In this document: positions 25,876 to 33,776 of the stretch, one piece after another
Layout: every line of letters starts with the position of its first letter
Numbering within the stretch: the first letter of the stretch is position 1
DNA from: Streptomyces hygroscopicus
GTDB taxonomy: Bacteria; Actinomycetota; Actinomycetes; Streptomycetales; Streptomycetaceae
Assembly: GCA_002021875.1 (NCBI GenBank)
Contig: CP018627.1
Coordinates: 6,882,001 to 6,946,000, forward strand
Reading direction: 5' to 3'
Length of the DNA stretch: 64,000 nucleotides
The notes under the pieces: model-generated
Databases searched by the model: none
What the model saw: only the letters and a program-made list of their open reading frames with translations
Told to the model about the DNA's origin: nothing
Program-made: the position numbers and the translations under genes

Positions 25876-25919
25876 TGGAGCGGGTGACGGGAATGGAACT
25901 CGCGCTCTGAGCTCGGGAA
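25876..25919 (-). other. tRNA-Gly 3'-end copy A (att remnant)
   Basis: On the plus strand this begins TGGAGCGGGTGACGGGAATG and runs 44 bases. It matches the 3' half of the intact tRNA-Gly(CCC) at 33777 with three mismatches (in the T loop, T stem and anticodon stem). A flank GACCTGGGCCTTCG immediately before it is shared with copy B. It cannot make a tRNA. It marks the old left end of integrated DNA. Confidence 0.8.
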
Positions 25920-26052
25920 TCAACCGGCGCTTGATCGCCAGGCATCGCTCTGACCAGCGAAAACGCAGTGCAGATGCGCTCCTGGTCAGCGGCCGGATGA
26001 TGCCTGTGGCCACCGCTGCCTACCCTCACCGGCTTCCCCGGCCGGTGAGTCG

Positions 26053-27762
26053 TCAGAAAGTGGTGATCGCCACGCCGTCCGGGGCGGTGCCGGTGGTGAC
26101 GGTGCCGATGACCAGGTTGGTGGCCGTGTTGATCACCGAGACGCTGTTCGAGTTCTGGTTGGTGATGTAGGCGCGTTGCAGGGTGTAGGTGTATCCGCCC
26201 GGGGCGGTTGTGGTTCCGGCGGCGGTGGTGACTTGGACGATGACGTTGCCGGGGGCATGGGCCGGGGTGGTGCCGGTCAGGACGGTTCCCGCGGCGTTGA
26301 CGGTGACGGGGGTGGCGGCGGTGCCGCCGAAGGTGACAGCGGCGCCGGTGAGGTTGGTTCCGGTCAGGGTGAACGCGCTGCCGCCCGCAGCGGTGCCGGA
26401 GGTGGGGGTGAGTGAACTCACCGTGGGAGAGGCTGGGTTGACGGTCTGGGTGTCGGTGCCGGTCGAGGAGGAGAAGTTCACCGCGCCGCCATAGACCGCC
26501 GTGATCGTGTGGGTGCCCGCAGCGAGCGTGCTGCTCGTGACCGTGGCCACGCCACCCGCGTTGAGGGCACCGGTCAGAGTGCCGCCACCGGTCCCGCTGA
26601 TGGTGAACGTCACCGAGCCGGTGGGGATGCCCGCGCCGGGCGGGACCGCGGCGACCGTCGCGGTCAAGGTCACCGGCTGACCGAACACCGACGGATCGGG
26701 AGACGACGTCACCGTCGTGGTCGTCGCCGCCTGCGCGACAGTGTGGGAGCCCGTACCGGTGGAGGGGTGGAAAACGCTGTCGCCGTTGTAGACGGCGGTG
26801 ATGGAGTACGGGCTCCCCGAAGGGGCGGCGTAGGCGTGCGTGACGGTGGCCGCGCCGTCGGCGAGCGGCGCCGCCACCCCCGGTGTTCCGTCGCCGAAGT
26901 CAAAGGTGATGGTGCCGGTCGGCGTGACCGAAGTGGTCGGAACGCCCGTCACGGTGGCCGTGACCGCTACTGGCTCGCCGGAGACGGAAGGGGCGGGATC
27001 GGAGGTCACCACGGTCGCCGACGCCGCCTGATAGGTGAAGGCGTTCGGAAGGGTGGTGCTGCCTCCGGCGGTGGTGACGGTGACCGCGGTGGGCCCTGTG
27101 AGTCCGGGCGGTGTCACGGCGATGATCAGGGTGTCGGAGTAGGAGCGGAAGGAGGATGCGGCGAAGCCGCCGAATGTCACGCTGCTGGCGCCGGCCAGCC
27201 CGGTGCCGCTGACAACGACGGTCGTCCCGCCGGCGATGGGCCCGCTCGCCGGGGTCACGCCGAAGACCGCCGGAACCGCGGCATAGATGTAGAGCAGCCG
27301 GTTGCTGACGCCCCCGACCGCGACGGCGTAGACCGGAACCGTGCTGGGCACCGCGGCGGGAGGAGCGACGACGGTCAGCCGCTGGTCAGAGAGCACCGTA
27401 GGAAGCACCGTCGCGTCCCCGAAGTGCACGCTCTGCGCGGTCGACAGGTTCACGCCGGTCAGAGTGACGCTGCCGCCGCCGACCAGCGGACCGCCACCGG
27501 GGGCGATCCCGGACAGGCGGGGCGCGGAGAGATAGAAGAAGGAGCCGATCGTGTCGGTGCCGCTGGGGGTGGTGACGCTCACGGGGACGACGCCATTGCC
27601 CGACGGAGCGACCGCGTTCACGGTCTGGTCGTCGATGACCATGAAGCTCAGGGCCGGACGGGCGCCGAAGTGCACAGCGGTCGCGCCGCCGAGGTGGTGC
27701 CCGACGATGATCACCTGCGTCCCGCCGGCTGAGGACCCCTGCTCCGGGAAGACACCGTTCAT
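26053..27762 (-). CDS. IPT/TIG and Ig-like multidomain protein ending in one propeller-type repeat
   Basis: A 569-residue protein built from repeated beta domains. Three IPT/TIG domains come first (about 1-245, recurring G-G-T-V and VHFG motifs), then two Ig-like repeats (about 250-460, ITAVYNGDSVFHPSTGTGSH and ITAVYGGAVNFSSSTGTDTQ). A fourth TIG domain and one YVTN-type blade (AYITNQNSNSVSVINTATNL) complete it. Propellers usually need several such blades, so the 3' end may be lost; the stop is only 134 bp from att copy A. There is no signal peptide. AGGGGGC precedes the ATG. Likely a binding or structural protein; nothing suggests catalysis. Confidence 0.8.
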   Translation of the reverse strand: MNGVFPEQGSSAGGTQVIIVGHHLGGATAVHFGARPALSFMVIDDQTVNAVAPSGNGVVPVSVTTPSGTDTIGSFFYLSAPRLSGIAPGGGPLVGGGSVTLTGVNLSTAQSVHFGDATVLPTVLSDQRLTVVAPPAAVPSTVPVYAVAVGGVSNRLLYIYAAVPAVFGVTPASGPIAGGTTVVVSGTGLAGASSVTFGGFAASSFRSYSDTLIIAVTPPGLTGPTAVTVTTAGGSTTLPNAFTYQAASATVVTSDPAPSVSGEPVAVTATVTGVPTTSVTPTGTITFDFGDGTPGVAAPLADGAATVTHAYAAPSGSPYSITAVYNGDSVFHPSTGTGSHTVAQAATTTTVTSSPDPSVFGQPVTLTATVAAVPPGAGIPTGSVTFTISGTGGGTLTGALNAGGVATVTSSTLAAGTHTITAVYGGAVNFSSSTGTDTQTVNPASPTVSSLTPTSGTAAGGSAFTLTGTNLTGAAVTFGGTAATPVTVNAAGTVLTGTTPAHAPGNVIVQVTTAAGTTTAPGGYTYTLQRAYITNQNSNSVSVINTATNLVIGTVTTGTAPDGVAITTF

Positions 27763-28997
27763 GACGCCCCCTAGATGTCGAGGCGGCGGAGCGCTGCCGC
27801 ACCAGCCGCTGCCAGACCACGGCAGCAGCTGACGGCTGCAAGTCCTCCACGGGGATGCCCTTCACGACGCAAAACGCCCGGACGCTGCCTCGCCTGAATG
27901 GAGGTCTGCGGACGGCCAATGGCCGCGCTCCCCGGAGAGGGATGGGCGGCCCGCCGGTTCGGATATTTCAGTAAGCCATTGGAGTGGCTTTCTGTACAAG
28001 GGCCTTGACGCAGTGTCACCTATTTGGCGGAGCGGGCGGCCCACCGCTGATCAGGCGCCGACGGAGCGGGCGCAGCGCGGGCCGGCCAGCGGGCTGGTCT
28101 CCCGGGAGGCGGGTATGTCTCCTGACTACGGTGCCGTCCGACTTCATGTACTGCTCGATCACGGGCACAGCCGTGTCCCCCATCAGTCGAGTCACGCCTC
28201 CCTGCGCAACTGCCCCTATGAAAGCACCCGCCACTGACAACATGTCACGTGAAGATCGCCGTGCGTGATCACTTCGCGCTATCGCCGGGCTGTCCAGACG
28301 GAAGGTCTACAGGTGGGCCCGATCTGTCCTCGACGAGCGCGAATTCACCACCTCGCACCCACATGTGGTGCGGACCACTTGGGTCGCGTCTCGTGATGCG
28401 GGGCGGGTGCGCGTCGGGCGGGTCTGGTCGTGCCTTCATTGACCGCTGTGCACCGCCTTTAAGGGCACGGCTGGGGCACGACTACGGCATGCCTTGAGAT
28501 CGCCCCCGCTCCCGCTGCCCGACTACGGGGTTCCGTATGGCGAGGCCGCGTGGGCCGGAGGCCGCTTCGCAGCTGCATGGCAGCCGCCCCGCCTCATCCG
28601 GCCGCGACCGGGGGAGGCCGCCGCGGCCCGTCCGGCCGCGGCCGTACTCCGCGAGTGCGTTGAAGGCGGCCTTGGGTTCCCACGGCAGGCCGGGATAGGT
28701 GGCGGGGCGAGCAGACCGCGCTCGTGGTCGCGCATGCGGGGCGGAGCCCGACGCGGCGGAAACGGTAGCCGATGGTCAGGAAGAAGCCTCCAGTTCGCGG
28801 TCCCAGTGTTCGGCAGCGTGCTCGGTGATCACATCGAGAGGGTTCCTCGGCCGCTGCCGCCACCAGCGGCGTCGTCCCACGTTCGAGGGGCGGTCTCCAC
28901 GAGACCGCCCCTGACCAGCCATCAGCCCGATACACCCCAGCCACCCGACCTCGTCCCAGGTCGGACAGCGAAACCCCGCTGGAGTACTAAGGGGGCC
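27763..28997. other. 1.2-kb stretch without a convincing gene, inside the hotspot
   Basis: No frame shows recognisable domains or a good ribosome site. It includes repeat R2 (28439-28480) and composition less even than the core genes. It probably contains decayed island DNA and the promoter of the IPT/TIG gene near 27770-27900. Confidence 0.5.
28439..28480 (+). repeat. Hotspot repeat R2
   Basis: TTGACCGCTGTGCACCGCC, then a doubled GGCACG motif. It is the most diverged of the four copies. Confidence 0.45.
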
Positions 28998-29972
28998 CTA
29001 GGGGCGCTGCTTCAAGCGGTCGACGATCGCCCAGTCCGCCACGTGCGACAGCTGGATGTACGTCTTCTTCCCGGAACGCGAGGTCCGCTCGTCGCGGAAG
29101 CCCAGGAATTCATAGGACTCCGGGTCGAAGATGAGGTACTTGCCCTTCTCGGACGCGCGCTTGGGGTAGGAGATCCCCACCCCGGTGCGCCCGGCGGAGT
29201 CCTTCATCCCCGGGGTCGCCTTGACCCCGGGCACCAGGGCCAGCGCCTCGTATGCGGCGGGACGCAGTCCCTCGGGCAGCACCGGCCACTTCAGGAGCTC
29301 GCCGAGCATGAAGTAGGCGTCGTACCAGTCCCACGCGGTGAAGTCGTCGATCGACTTGTCGGATGTGCCGACGCCGATGATGCCCGGGATGAGCTTCTCC
29401 GGGTCGGTGGGCAGCTTCTTCAGCTGGCTCCACTCCCGAGGCGGCCACACGCCCTCGTTCTTCCTCATGGGCTTTTCCCAGATCACCCGGCCGAGCTCCA
29501 TGGTCAAAGATCGCTTGGAGCCGTCCACCGAGTCCCAGTTCACGTCCACGTAGGTCTTGACCGCGCCGGTCTTCCGCTCCGTCTCCTTGATGATCCGCTT
29601 CCAGTAGATGAACTGGTCGTCGCGCGGCGCCACGGGCTTCTCGTGCTTACTCGCCCGCGCTGCCGCCCCGTTCAGCACCGTCACGGCGCCGACGTTGCGC
29701 ATCCGCGGGGCGTTCGTGCCCGCGCGGTCGGTGCGGTCGCCCTCGTCGGCGCCGTCCGCGGCGATCAGTACCGCCGTGCCCGTAACCGCCATGGTGACCA
29801 CCGCGGCTGTCGCGAGGCGCAGTGTGCGGCGGCGGCTGGGTGCGGCGTCGGGGTGCCGCTCCGTGCGCGTAATCGTGTTGAGCAGTCGGTGGCGGGCCTG
29901 CGCTCGGGCCGGTTCGGTGAGCGGGGCCGCGTCCGCGTTCCAGTCCCGCAGGAGTTCGAGTTCGTCAGTCAT
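28998..29972 (-). CDS. CU044_5270-family membrane protein, sigma-factor partner
   Basis: A 324-residue protein with a cytoplasmic N-terminus (MTDELELLRDWNADAAPLTE), a single transmembrane helix at about 50-70 (LATAAVVTMAVTGTAVLIAA) and a large outer domain of about 250 residues, the layout of the CU044_5270 family. Members sit next to ECF sigma factors and probably act as membrane-bound regulators of them. Its ATG overlaps the sigma gene stop by 8 bp, confirming translational coupling. The outer domain ends with a VADWAIVDRLKQRP tail. No classic zinc-binding anti-sigma motif is seen. Confidence 0.85.
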   Translation of the reverse strand: MTDELELLRDWNADAAPLTEPARAQARHRLLNTITRTERHPDAAPSRRRTLRLATAAVVTMAVTGTAVLIAADGADEGDRTDRAGTNAPRMRNVGAVTVLNGAAARASKHEKPVAPRDDQFIYWKRIIKETERKTGAVKTYVDVNWDSVDGSKRSLTMELGRVIWEKPMRKNEGVWPPREWSQLKKLPTDPEKLIPGIIGVGTSDKSIDDFTAWDWYDAYFMLGELLKWPVLPEGLRPAAYEALALVPGVKATPGMKDSAGRTGVGISYPKRASEKGKYLIFDPESYEFLGFRDERTSRSGKKTYIQLSHVADWAIVDRLKQRP

Positions 29973-30582
29973 GGCCGGATGCCTCTCGCAGTGTCGTCGG
30001 ATCGGATCCGCCCAACGCTTCGCGTAGCTTGCTGCGAGCCCGGTGCAGCCGTGATCTGACTGTGCCGATGGGGACACCGAGGGCCTGGGCCACCTCCTCG
30101 TAGCCGAGACCGCCCCACGCCACCAGCAGCAGCACGTCCCGGTGCCGCGCGGGCAGTGCGGCCAGTGCCGCCGCCAGCTCGCGGCGTATGGCCTGTGCCC
30201 CTGCCCGGGCCGCAGCCCGGTCGGCCAGCGGCTCCTCGTGGTCGGCGGGGGCCGGGATGCGGGCCAGGGCCTTGAACCGGCGGGCCTCGGCCCGCCGGTG
30301 CCGGCCGACCAGGTTGGTCGCTATGCCGAACAGCCAGGGCTGGGCGTCGTTGCCCATGGCCCGCGCGGGGTCGTACCGGTGCCGCTGCTGGAAAGCAGTG
30401 GTGAAGGTCTCCGCCATGAGGTCGTCGGCCGGCTCGCCGCCGAGCCTACGGGCCAGATAACGGTGTACCGCATCCGCGTGTCGGTCAAAGAGCACGGCGA
30501 ATGCCTCGGGCTCATCCCGGGACCGCGCAATTACCGAGGCATCGCTCTCCGCCCCCGTGCGGACGCCTGGCTCGACGGTCAT
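29965..30582 (-). CDS. ECF-type RNA polymerase sigma factor
   Basis: A 205-residue sigma factor. Region 2 is at about 30-95 (AVLFDRHADAVHRYLARRLG, then DDLMAETFTTAFQQRHRYDP and WLFGIATNLVGRHRR). Region 4 is at about 130-190 (LAALPARHRDVLLLVAWGGL, then YEEVAQALGVPIGTVRSRLH). ATG 30582 has GAGGAG upstream. The open frame continues upstream into an IS701 transposase remnant, which is not part of this gene. With the CU044_5270 partner it forms a signal-responsive transcription switch. The pair sits inside the tRNA-Gly hotspot. Confidence 0.92.
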   Translation of the reverse strand: MTVEPGVRTGAESDASVIARSRDEPEAFAVLFDRHADAVHRYLARRLGGEPADDLMAETFTTAFQQRHRYDPARAMGNDAQPWLFGIATNLVGRHRRAEARRFKALARIPAPADHEEPLADRAAARAGAQAIRRELAAALAALPARHRDVLLLVAWGGLGYEEVAQALGVPIGTVRSRLHRARSKLREALGGSDPTTLREASGHD

Positions 30583-30639
30583 CGGGGCTCCTCTCGTCCT
30601 GAAGAACGCTTCGAAGGCTTGGGCTTTCCTCTCTTCTTC

Positions 30640-30948
30640 GCCCGTCGCCCCCGGCGAGTTCCCTTGGAGCCCTGGCCGCTGGTCCCTGGTAGTGCTTGGT
30701 CGGGTTGGTATCGGTTCTGGCATGTCGCGGTGACAGGTGGGGCAGGCGCCGGTCCAGAGCGCGAGGAGTAACTGCAGTTCGCGGGTGACCCGATACAGGA
30801 TCCGGCCGACGCCGTCTCTTTTGGGGACCGGGTGATGCGCTGGAGGGGCGCAGAAGGCGTGCGCGACGGAGACGAGGGTGACGTGGTGGTGCCAGTCTCT
30901 CCAGGTGCGGCTTTCGAAGTGGGCCAGGCCCAGGGCCTGCGAACTCAT
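30640..30948 (-). pseudogene. IS701-family transposase C-terminal remnant
   Basis: On the minus strand the frame reads ALGLAHFESRTWRDWHHHVT then LVSVAHAFCAPP, and later RILYRVTRELQLLLALWTGA with CPTCHRDMPEP. This is the C-terminal part of IS701-type transposases (HFE-R-W-GWH-HVTL helix with the last catalytic Glu region). The catalytic core and both IS ends are missing. It runs in frame into the ECF sigma gene, so the fusion is a sequence accident; a partial transcript from here could nevertheless reach the sigma gene. Confidence 0.65.
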
Positions 30949-31150
30949 CGTCGACCTCGACGACGAAGCCCGACGCATCGCCTACGCGGTGGTCGGCGGC
31001 TCTCTGGAGCCCACGCACCACCACGCGTCCATGCAGGTTCTCGGCGATACCGAGAGCCGCAGCCGATTCGTCTGGATCACCGACGTAACGCCGAGCAGTC
31101 TCGGAGAACCCATCGCCGAGAGCCGTTGCCGACCGGCCGGAACAGACGCC
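30938..31150 (+). pseudogene. SRPBCC-family gene fragment
   Basis: About 70 plus-strand codons from TGC 30938 read CELIVDLDDEARRIAYAVVG, GSLEPTHHHASMQVLGDTES and RFVWITDVTPSSLGEPIAE, which is the central part of a polyketide cyclase-like SRPBCC lipid-binding protein. Neither start nor natural end is present. It abuts the IS701 remnant at 30938-30948, so insertion of that element or a deletion at its end cut this gene. Confidence 0.6.
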
Positions 31151-31388
31151 GACCTCCGCCTCCATCCACTCCCTGGAGCGGTATCCCGCCCCTGCGTTGA
31201 TGCGGTCCCCAGCATGTCCCGGAGCGCAGTCCCGCCGCCCGCAGCCGGTGAACCTCCAGAACCTACCCGCGGGTTACTTGCCCCGGGCGTCCGAGCTAGG
31301 AGTGCCGGGCCGTTACCGGGAATGGGGGCGTTACCTTCTGCAACTCCACGTCGCCAATGGCGACACGGAGTTCGTGCATGCCCTCCAG

Positions 31389-31545
31389 GTCTACGATCTT
31401 CGTCACACCGGGCACACCCTCTCGACCCAATCCGGCGCGACGCTCAAGGACACCATGGTGCGCGCCGGGCAGTCGTCCACGCGGGCCGCGCTGATCTACC
31501 AGCACTCACCCCTGGAGCGGCAGCGCAAGTCGCGTGACAAGGTGG
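31389..31545 (+). pseudogene. Tyrosine integrase C-terminal remnant 1
   Basis: Reads VYDLRHTGHTLSTQSGATLK, then DTMVRAGQSSTRAALIYQHS and PLERQRKSR: the R-H-x-x-(H) box II of phage-type tyrosine recombinases and the segment ending at the active-site Tyr (ALIYQHS). The catalytic domain upstream with the first Arg, and the whole N-terminal arm-binding domain, are missing. It overlaps, on the opposite strand, the replaced end of the gene at 31444-31890. Confidence 0.75.
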
Positions 31546-31890
31546 GGCGCAGTTCGTCCACCAGGCCGCGGTTGCCGTCGTGCCGGGTGTGCGGAGTTCA
31601 GGTAAGCGGGCTTCCCAAGCGGCCCTGATCGGTAAGGGGAGAAGCAGCTCCCGCCATACATGCCGCAGAGACATCGCGCTCAGGTTCGTGTTGAGGTCGT
31701 CATCAGTCTGGGCCTCGCGGATGACGCGCTCGTACATCAGCCGGAAGTCCGCCTCGTCGGCCAGGTCGTAGACGTAGTGCGGTCCCCAGTCGATGTGACG
31801 AGGCAGCGTGACGGTGCCAGTTGTCGGCCCATCCAGCTCCGCGAGCGATGCCGGCAGTACGTACGGCTTCGCCGCTGCGTACCTGCTCAT
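31444..31890 (-). CDS. Hypothetical protein with replaced C-terminus
   Basis: A 148-residue frame from ATG 31890. Its first 105 or so residues (MSRYAAAKPYVLPASLAELD, then TVTLPRHIDWGPHYVYDLAD and MYERVIREAQTDDDLNTNLS) match a small protein type common in streptomycetes, of unknown function, that ends near the LPELR motif. Beyond about 31570 the frame runs antisense through the integrase remnant and is not native. The gene lost its normal end when integrase DNA was joined to it, but most of the domain is kept and may still be made. Confidence 0.6.
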   Translation of the reverse strand: MSRYAAAKPYVLPASLAELDGPTTGTVTLPRHIDWGPHYVYDLADEADFRLMYERVIREAQTDDDLNTNLSAMSLRHVWRELLLPLPIRAAWEARLPELRTPGTTATAAWWTNCAPPCHATCAAAPGVSAGRSARPAWTTARRAPWCP

Positions 31891-32002
31891 GGCTCCAGCA
31901 TGCCTGATGGGGCCTGCCGATGCCGATGGCGCTGATATCGCAGGGAGTGCACTACGGAGTGAACGTCGAGGTGCCTCGGGGGAAAGACAGCCGTGACCGT
32001 TG

Positions 32003-32044
32003 TTGACCGCTGCTTCCCGCCTGTTCTGGCACGCATCTGGCGCG
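32003..32044 (+). repeat. Hotspot repeat R3
   Basis: TTGACCGCTGCTTCCCGCC followed by TTCTGGCACGCATCTGGCGC. Same layout as R1 and R4, 25 bp before the end of the gene at 32069-32428. Confidence 0.55.
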
Positions 32045-32068
32045 GCTGCCCGCTGCGTGAGTTGGCCG

Positions 32069-32428
32069 TCAGGGGCCGTGGAGTTCGGTCTCCCATGCCT
32101 GAAATGGTGGTTCGACCTGGTAGCTCGGGTCGCAATAGGCGCGGATCCACTGGGCAGCGCGGTACTGCGCCTCTCCGTCGTTGAGCACACACCCGCTCTC
32201 GTCGACCTCCAGCACGTTGCCGTAGATCGCGAAAATCTGCTCCAGGGCAGAGCCGAACTGGAAGAGGGCGGGCCGGTAATCGATGCCATCGAGGAGGTCG
32301 ACGTCAATCGTGCCGTTCGCGAGGTAGAAGGCGAACAACCGGATCGATGCACGCACGTCGAGAGGAAGATGCCCCACAGCTACATCATGCCTGTCCGCAT
32401 GGATGCAACTGAGCTGTCCCAACATCAT
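32069..32428 (-). CDS. Small hypothetical protein, possible 5' truncation
   Basis: A 119-residue frame. From about residue 18 it reads like an intact small domain (VGHLPLDVRASIRLFAFYLA, then TIDVDLLDGIDYRPALFQFG and WIRAYCDPSYQVEPPFQAWE). I recall similar streptomycete proteins of about 110 residues, function unknown. No ribosome site precedes the ATG at 32428, and an integrase remnant begins within 10 bp on the other strand, so the native promoter and first residues may have been replaced. Confidence 0.55.
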   Translation of the reverse strand: MMLGQLSCIHADRHDVAVGHLPLDVRASIRLFAFYLANGTIDVDLLDGIDYRPALFQFGSALEQIFAIYGNVLEVDESGCVLNDGEAQYRAAQWIRAYCDPSYQVEPPFQAWETELHGP

Positions 32429-32437
32429 CGGGCTGCC

Positions 32438-32617
32438 CGCTCAGCGCGCGGCGCCGAGCGGGCCGCGCTGATCTACCGGCACTCGCCGTTGGGGCGACAG
32501 AAGGAGGTGGCTGCTGGGACCGATGCCCTGGTCCGTGCCGACCGGCAGAAGGGCGCTGAGCAAGCGGCGCGAGGGCCTCTGGTGCGGATCTGGTGCAAGA
32601 CACTTAGAGAGGTCTAG
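32438..32617 (+). pseudogene. Tyrosine integrase C-terminal remnant 2
   Basis: Sixty codons ending at TAG 32617 read ERAALIYRHSPLGRQKEVAA, GTDALVRADRQKGAEQAARG and PLVRIWCKTLREV. This is the extreme C-terminus of an integrase, from the active-site Tyr (LIYRHS) onward. It ends 42 bp before tRNA copy B, the usual position of int beside attP. Its sequence differs clearly from remnant 1, so two integrases have left traces. The codons for TCTGGTGCGGATCTGGTGC near its end echo the R-repeat tails. Confidence 0.75.
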
Positions 32618-32626
32618 ACAACAAAC

Positions 32627-32701
32627 AAGGCCCGGGCCTGTGACCTGGGCCTTCGTTATGGAGCGGGTGACGGGAATCGAACCCGCGCTCTGCGCTTGGG
32701 A
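32627..32701 (-). other. tRNA-Gly 3'-end copy B with terminator hairpin (att site)
   Basis: Includes the hairpin AAGGCCC/GGGCCTT (32627-32653) and, from TGGA at 32659, 43 bases identical to the 3' part of tRNA-Gly(CCC) except one base. The intact gene has an equivalent hairpin (33745-33771) before its CCA end, so the copied segment includes both. Translated forward it gives the ERVTGIEPA phrase often appended to predicted integrases. Lying right after integrase remnant 2, it is best read as an old attP/attL. Confidence 0.85.
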
Positions 32702-32789
32702 CTCACGGGGCGATCGGTACTGATCATGCCGCTGAACAGCGGAAACGAGTGCTGGCGGCAAGCTACTGCGCCTGCCGCAGCAGCCGTCG

Positions 32790-32834
32790 TTGACCGCTGT
32801 TTACCGCTCTATCTGGTGCGCTTCTGGTGCGGGG
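32790..32834 (+). repeat. Hotspot repeat R4
   Basis: TTGACCGCTGTTTACCGCTC, then ATCTGGTGCGCTTCTGGTGC. It is the best match to R1 and lies 88 bp beyond copy B. Confidence 0.6.
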
Positions 32835-32924
32835 GACGCTACGTGGTTGCTCAGGCGGCGTCCTGGCTCACCCTGCGGCAGCCTAGCGGGCAGATCGCAC
32901 GCGGGTTGGCGCCGTAGCTGCTGA

Positions 32925-33188
32925 TCAGCCGAGCCATGTGACGCGGGTGATCACAACAAGTTCGAGCCGCTCCAGGGCCATGAACATGAAGAAGCCCCGC
33001 CCTCCGAAAATGTCCTGTGTCCGCAGACCTCCGCCGTGCGGGTTTCCGCGCCCGACGTCGACCGCGTCGCGGCCCAGGACCGTCAGCTGCTCGGCCAAGC
33101 GCTCTACCTCGGCCACGGCTTCGTGAGGCAGGCCGCCTACGACATGCTCGGCATCGGGGTCGTAGCCCCAGGTCCAGTTATCGCTCAC
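32925..33188 (-). CDS. Putative ParE/RelE-like toxin
   Basis: An 87-residue protein (MSDNWTWGYDPDAEHVVGGL, then HEAVAEVERLAEQLTVLGRD and FMFMALERLELVVITRVTWL). The helix pair followed by a beta-hairpin ending in a hydrophobic VITRVTW strand resembles the RelE/ParE toxin fold; family RNase residues cannot be assigned with certainty. Its ATG overlaps the stop of the upstream DUF6247 gene as ATGA, as in antitoxin-first type II modules. It lies in the 1.1-kb segment between tRNA copy B and the intact tRNA, where an addiction module would help keep island DNA. Confidence 0.6.
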   Translation of the reverse strand: MSDNWTWGYDPDAEHVVGGLPHEAVAEVERLAEQLTVLGRDAVDVGRGNPHGGGLRTQDIFGGRGFFMFMALERLELVVITRVTWLG

Positions 33189-33538
33189 GCGGAGATCTCG
33201 CCCTGCGCCAAGTCTGTGATCTGTCGCATCTCGGCGAGTGCTGAACGCAGGGCCTCGCGGTCCATTGCTCCTTCCGCTACAGCTTCCAGTTCACGCAGGC
33301 GGGCCGCTCGCGCGGGGTAGCGCTCGATGGCAACGAATTCTCCCCACCACAGCAGGAAGGTACGCAGCGGAGCGATGGTGCTCTGAGTGGCGGCTTGTTC
33401 GACCGCGCGGTCGAGGTGCTCGACGAAGGAAGGCAACTGGGCGGGGGCGATCTGGGCGACGGCTGCGCGGAGCGCTGCCGGAGTGAGCGCCGGCATGGGG
33501 ATCAGGGGCCCGTCGGGGGCAGAGGGCTGCTCGGTCAT
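33185..33538 (-). CDS. DUF6247-family protein, putative antitoxin
   Basis: A 117-residue, mostly helical protein (LTPAALRAAVAQIAPAQLPS, then FVEHLDRAVEQAATQSTIAP and FLLWWGEFVAIERYPARAAR), recognised as DUF6247. GGAGAC lies close to the ATG. It comes first in a two-gene operon whose second gene overlaps by 4 bp and looks like a ParE/RelE toxin. No ribbon-helix-helix or SpoVT domain is visible, so DNA binding is not shown. The antitoxin role is inferred from gene order. Confidence 0.65.
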   Translation of the reverse strand: MTEQPSAPDGPLIPMPALTPAALRAAVAQIAPAQLPSFVEHLDRAVEQAATQSTIAPLRTFLLWWGEFVAIERYPARAARLRELEAVAEGAMDREALRSALAEMRQITDLAQGEISA

Positions 33539-33744
33539 CGGAACGTCTCCTGGGCGGCGGTCTGCGTGATCATCGTGAGCCTGGCCGTTGTTGCGGACGC
33601 TGAGCTGAGCCTACGCCCGCGCCTCGTCCGCCACACAACACCCGACGCGTCTCGATCGCTTTGGCCCAAGTGTGATCGCGCTGTGCTGCATCTTGGTGCG
33701 TCGTCCCGAGCTGCCGGAAACGCCAGTGGCCCCGGGCAATGAAG

Positions 33745-33771
33745 AAGCCCCGGGCCGCTGGCCTGGGGCTT
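33745..33771 (-). terminator. Terminator hairpin of tRNA-Gly
   Basis: AAGCCCC (33745-33751) pairs with GGGGCTT (33765-33771), with a GGCC/GGCC inner stem, 6 bp beyond the CCA end of the tRNA on the minus strand. A matching hairpin sits beside copy B. Confidence 0.7.
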
Positions 33772-33776
33772 TGTGC

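Noticed and set aside
28494..30059. A 521-codon plus-strand frame antisense to the CU044_5270 gene
   Set aside because: Only the minus strand shows a transmembrane helix and coupling to the sigma factor; the plus frame is His/Arg/Pro-rich noise.
25526..32834. The four 42-bp repeats as a possible CRISPR array
   Set aside because: Spacing is irregular, up to several kilobases, and no cas gene is present.
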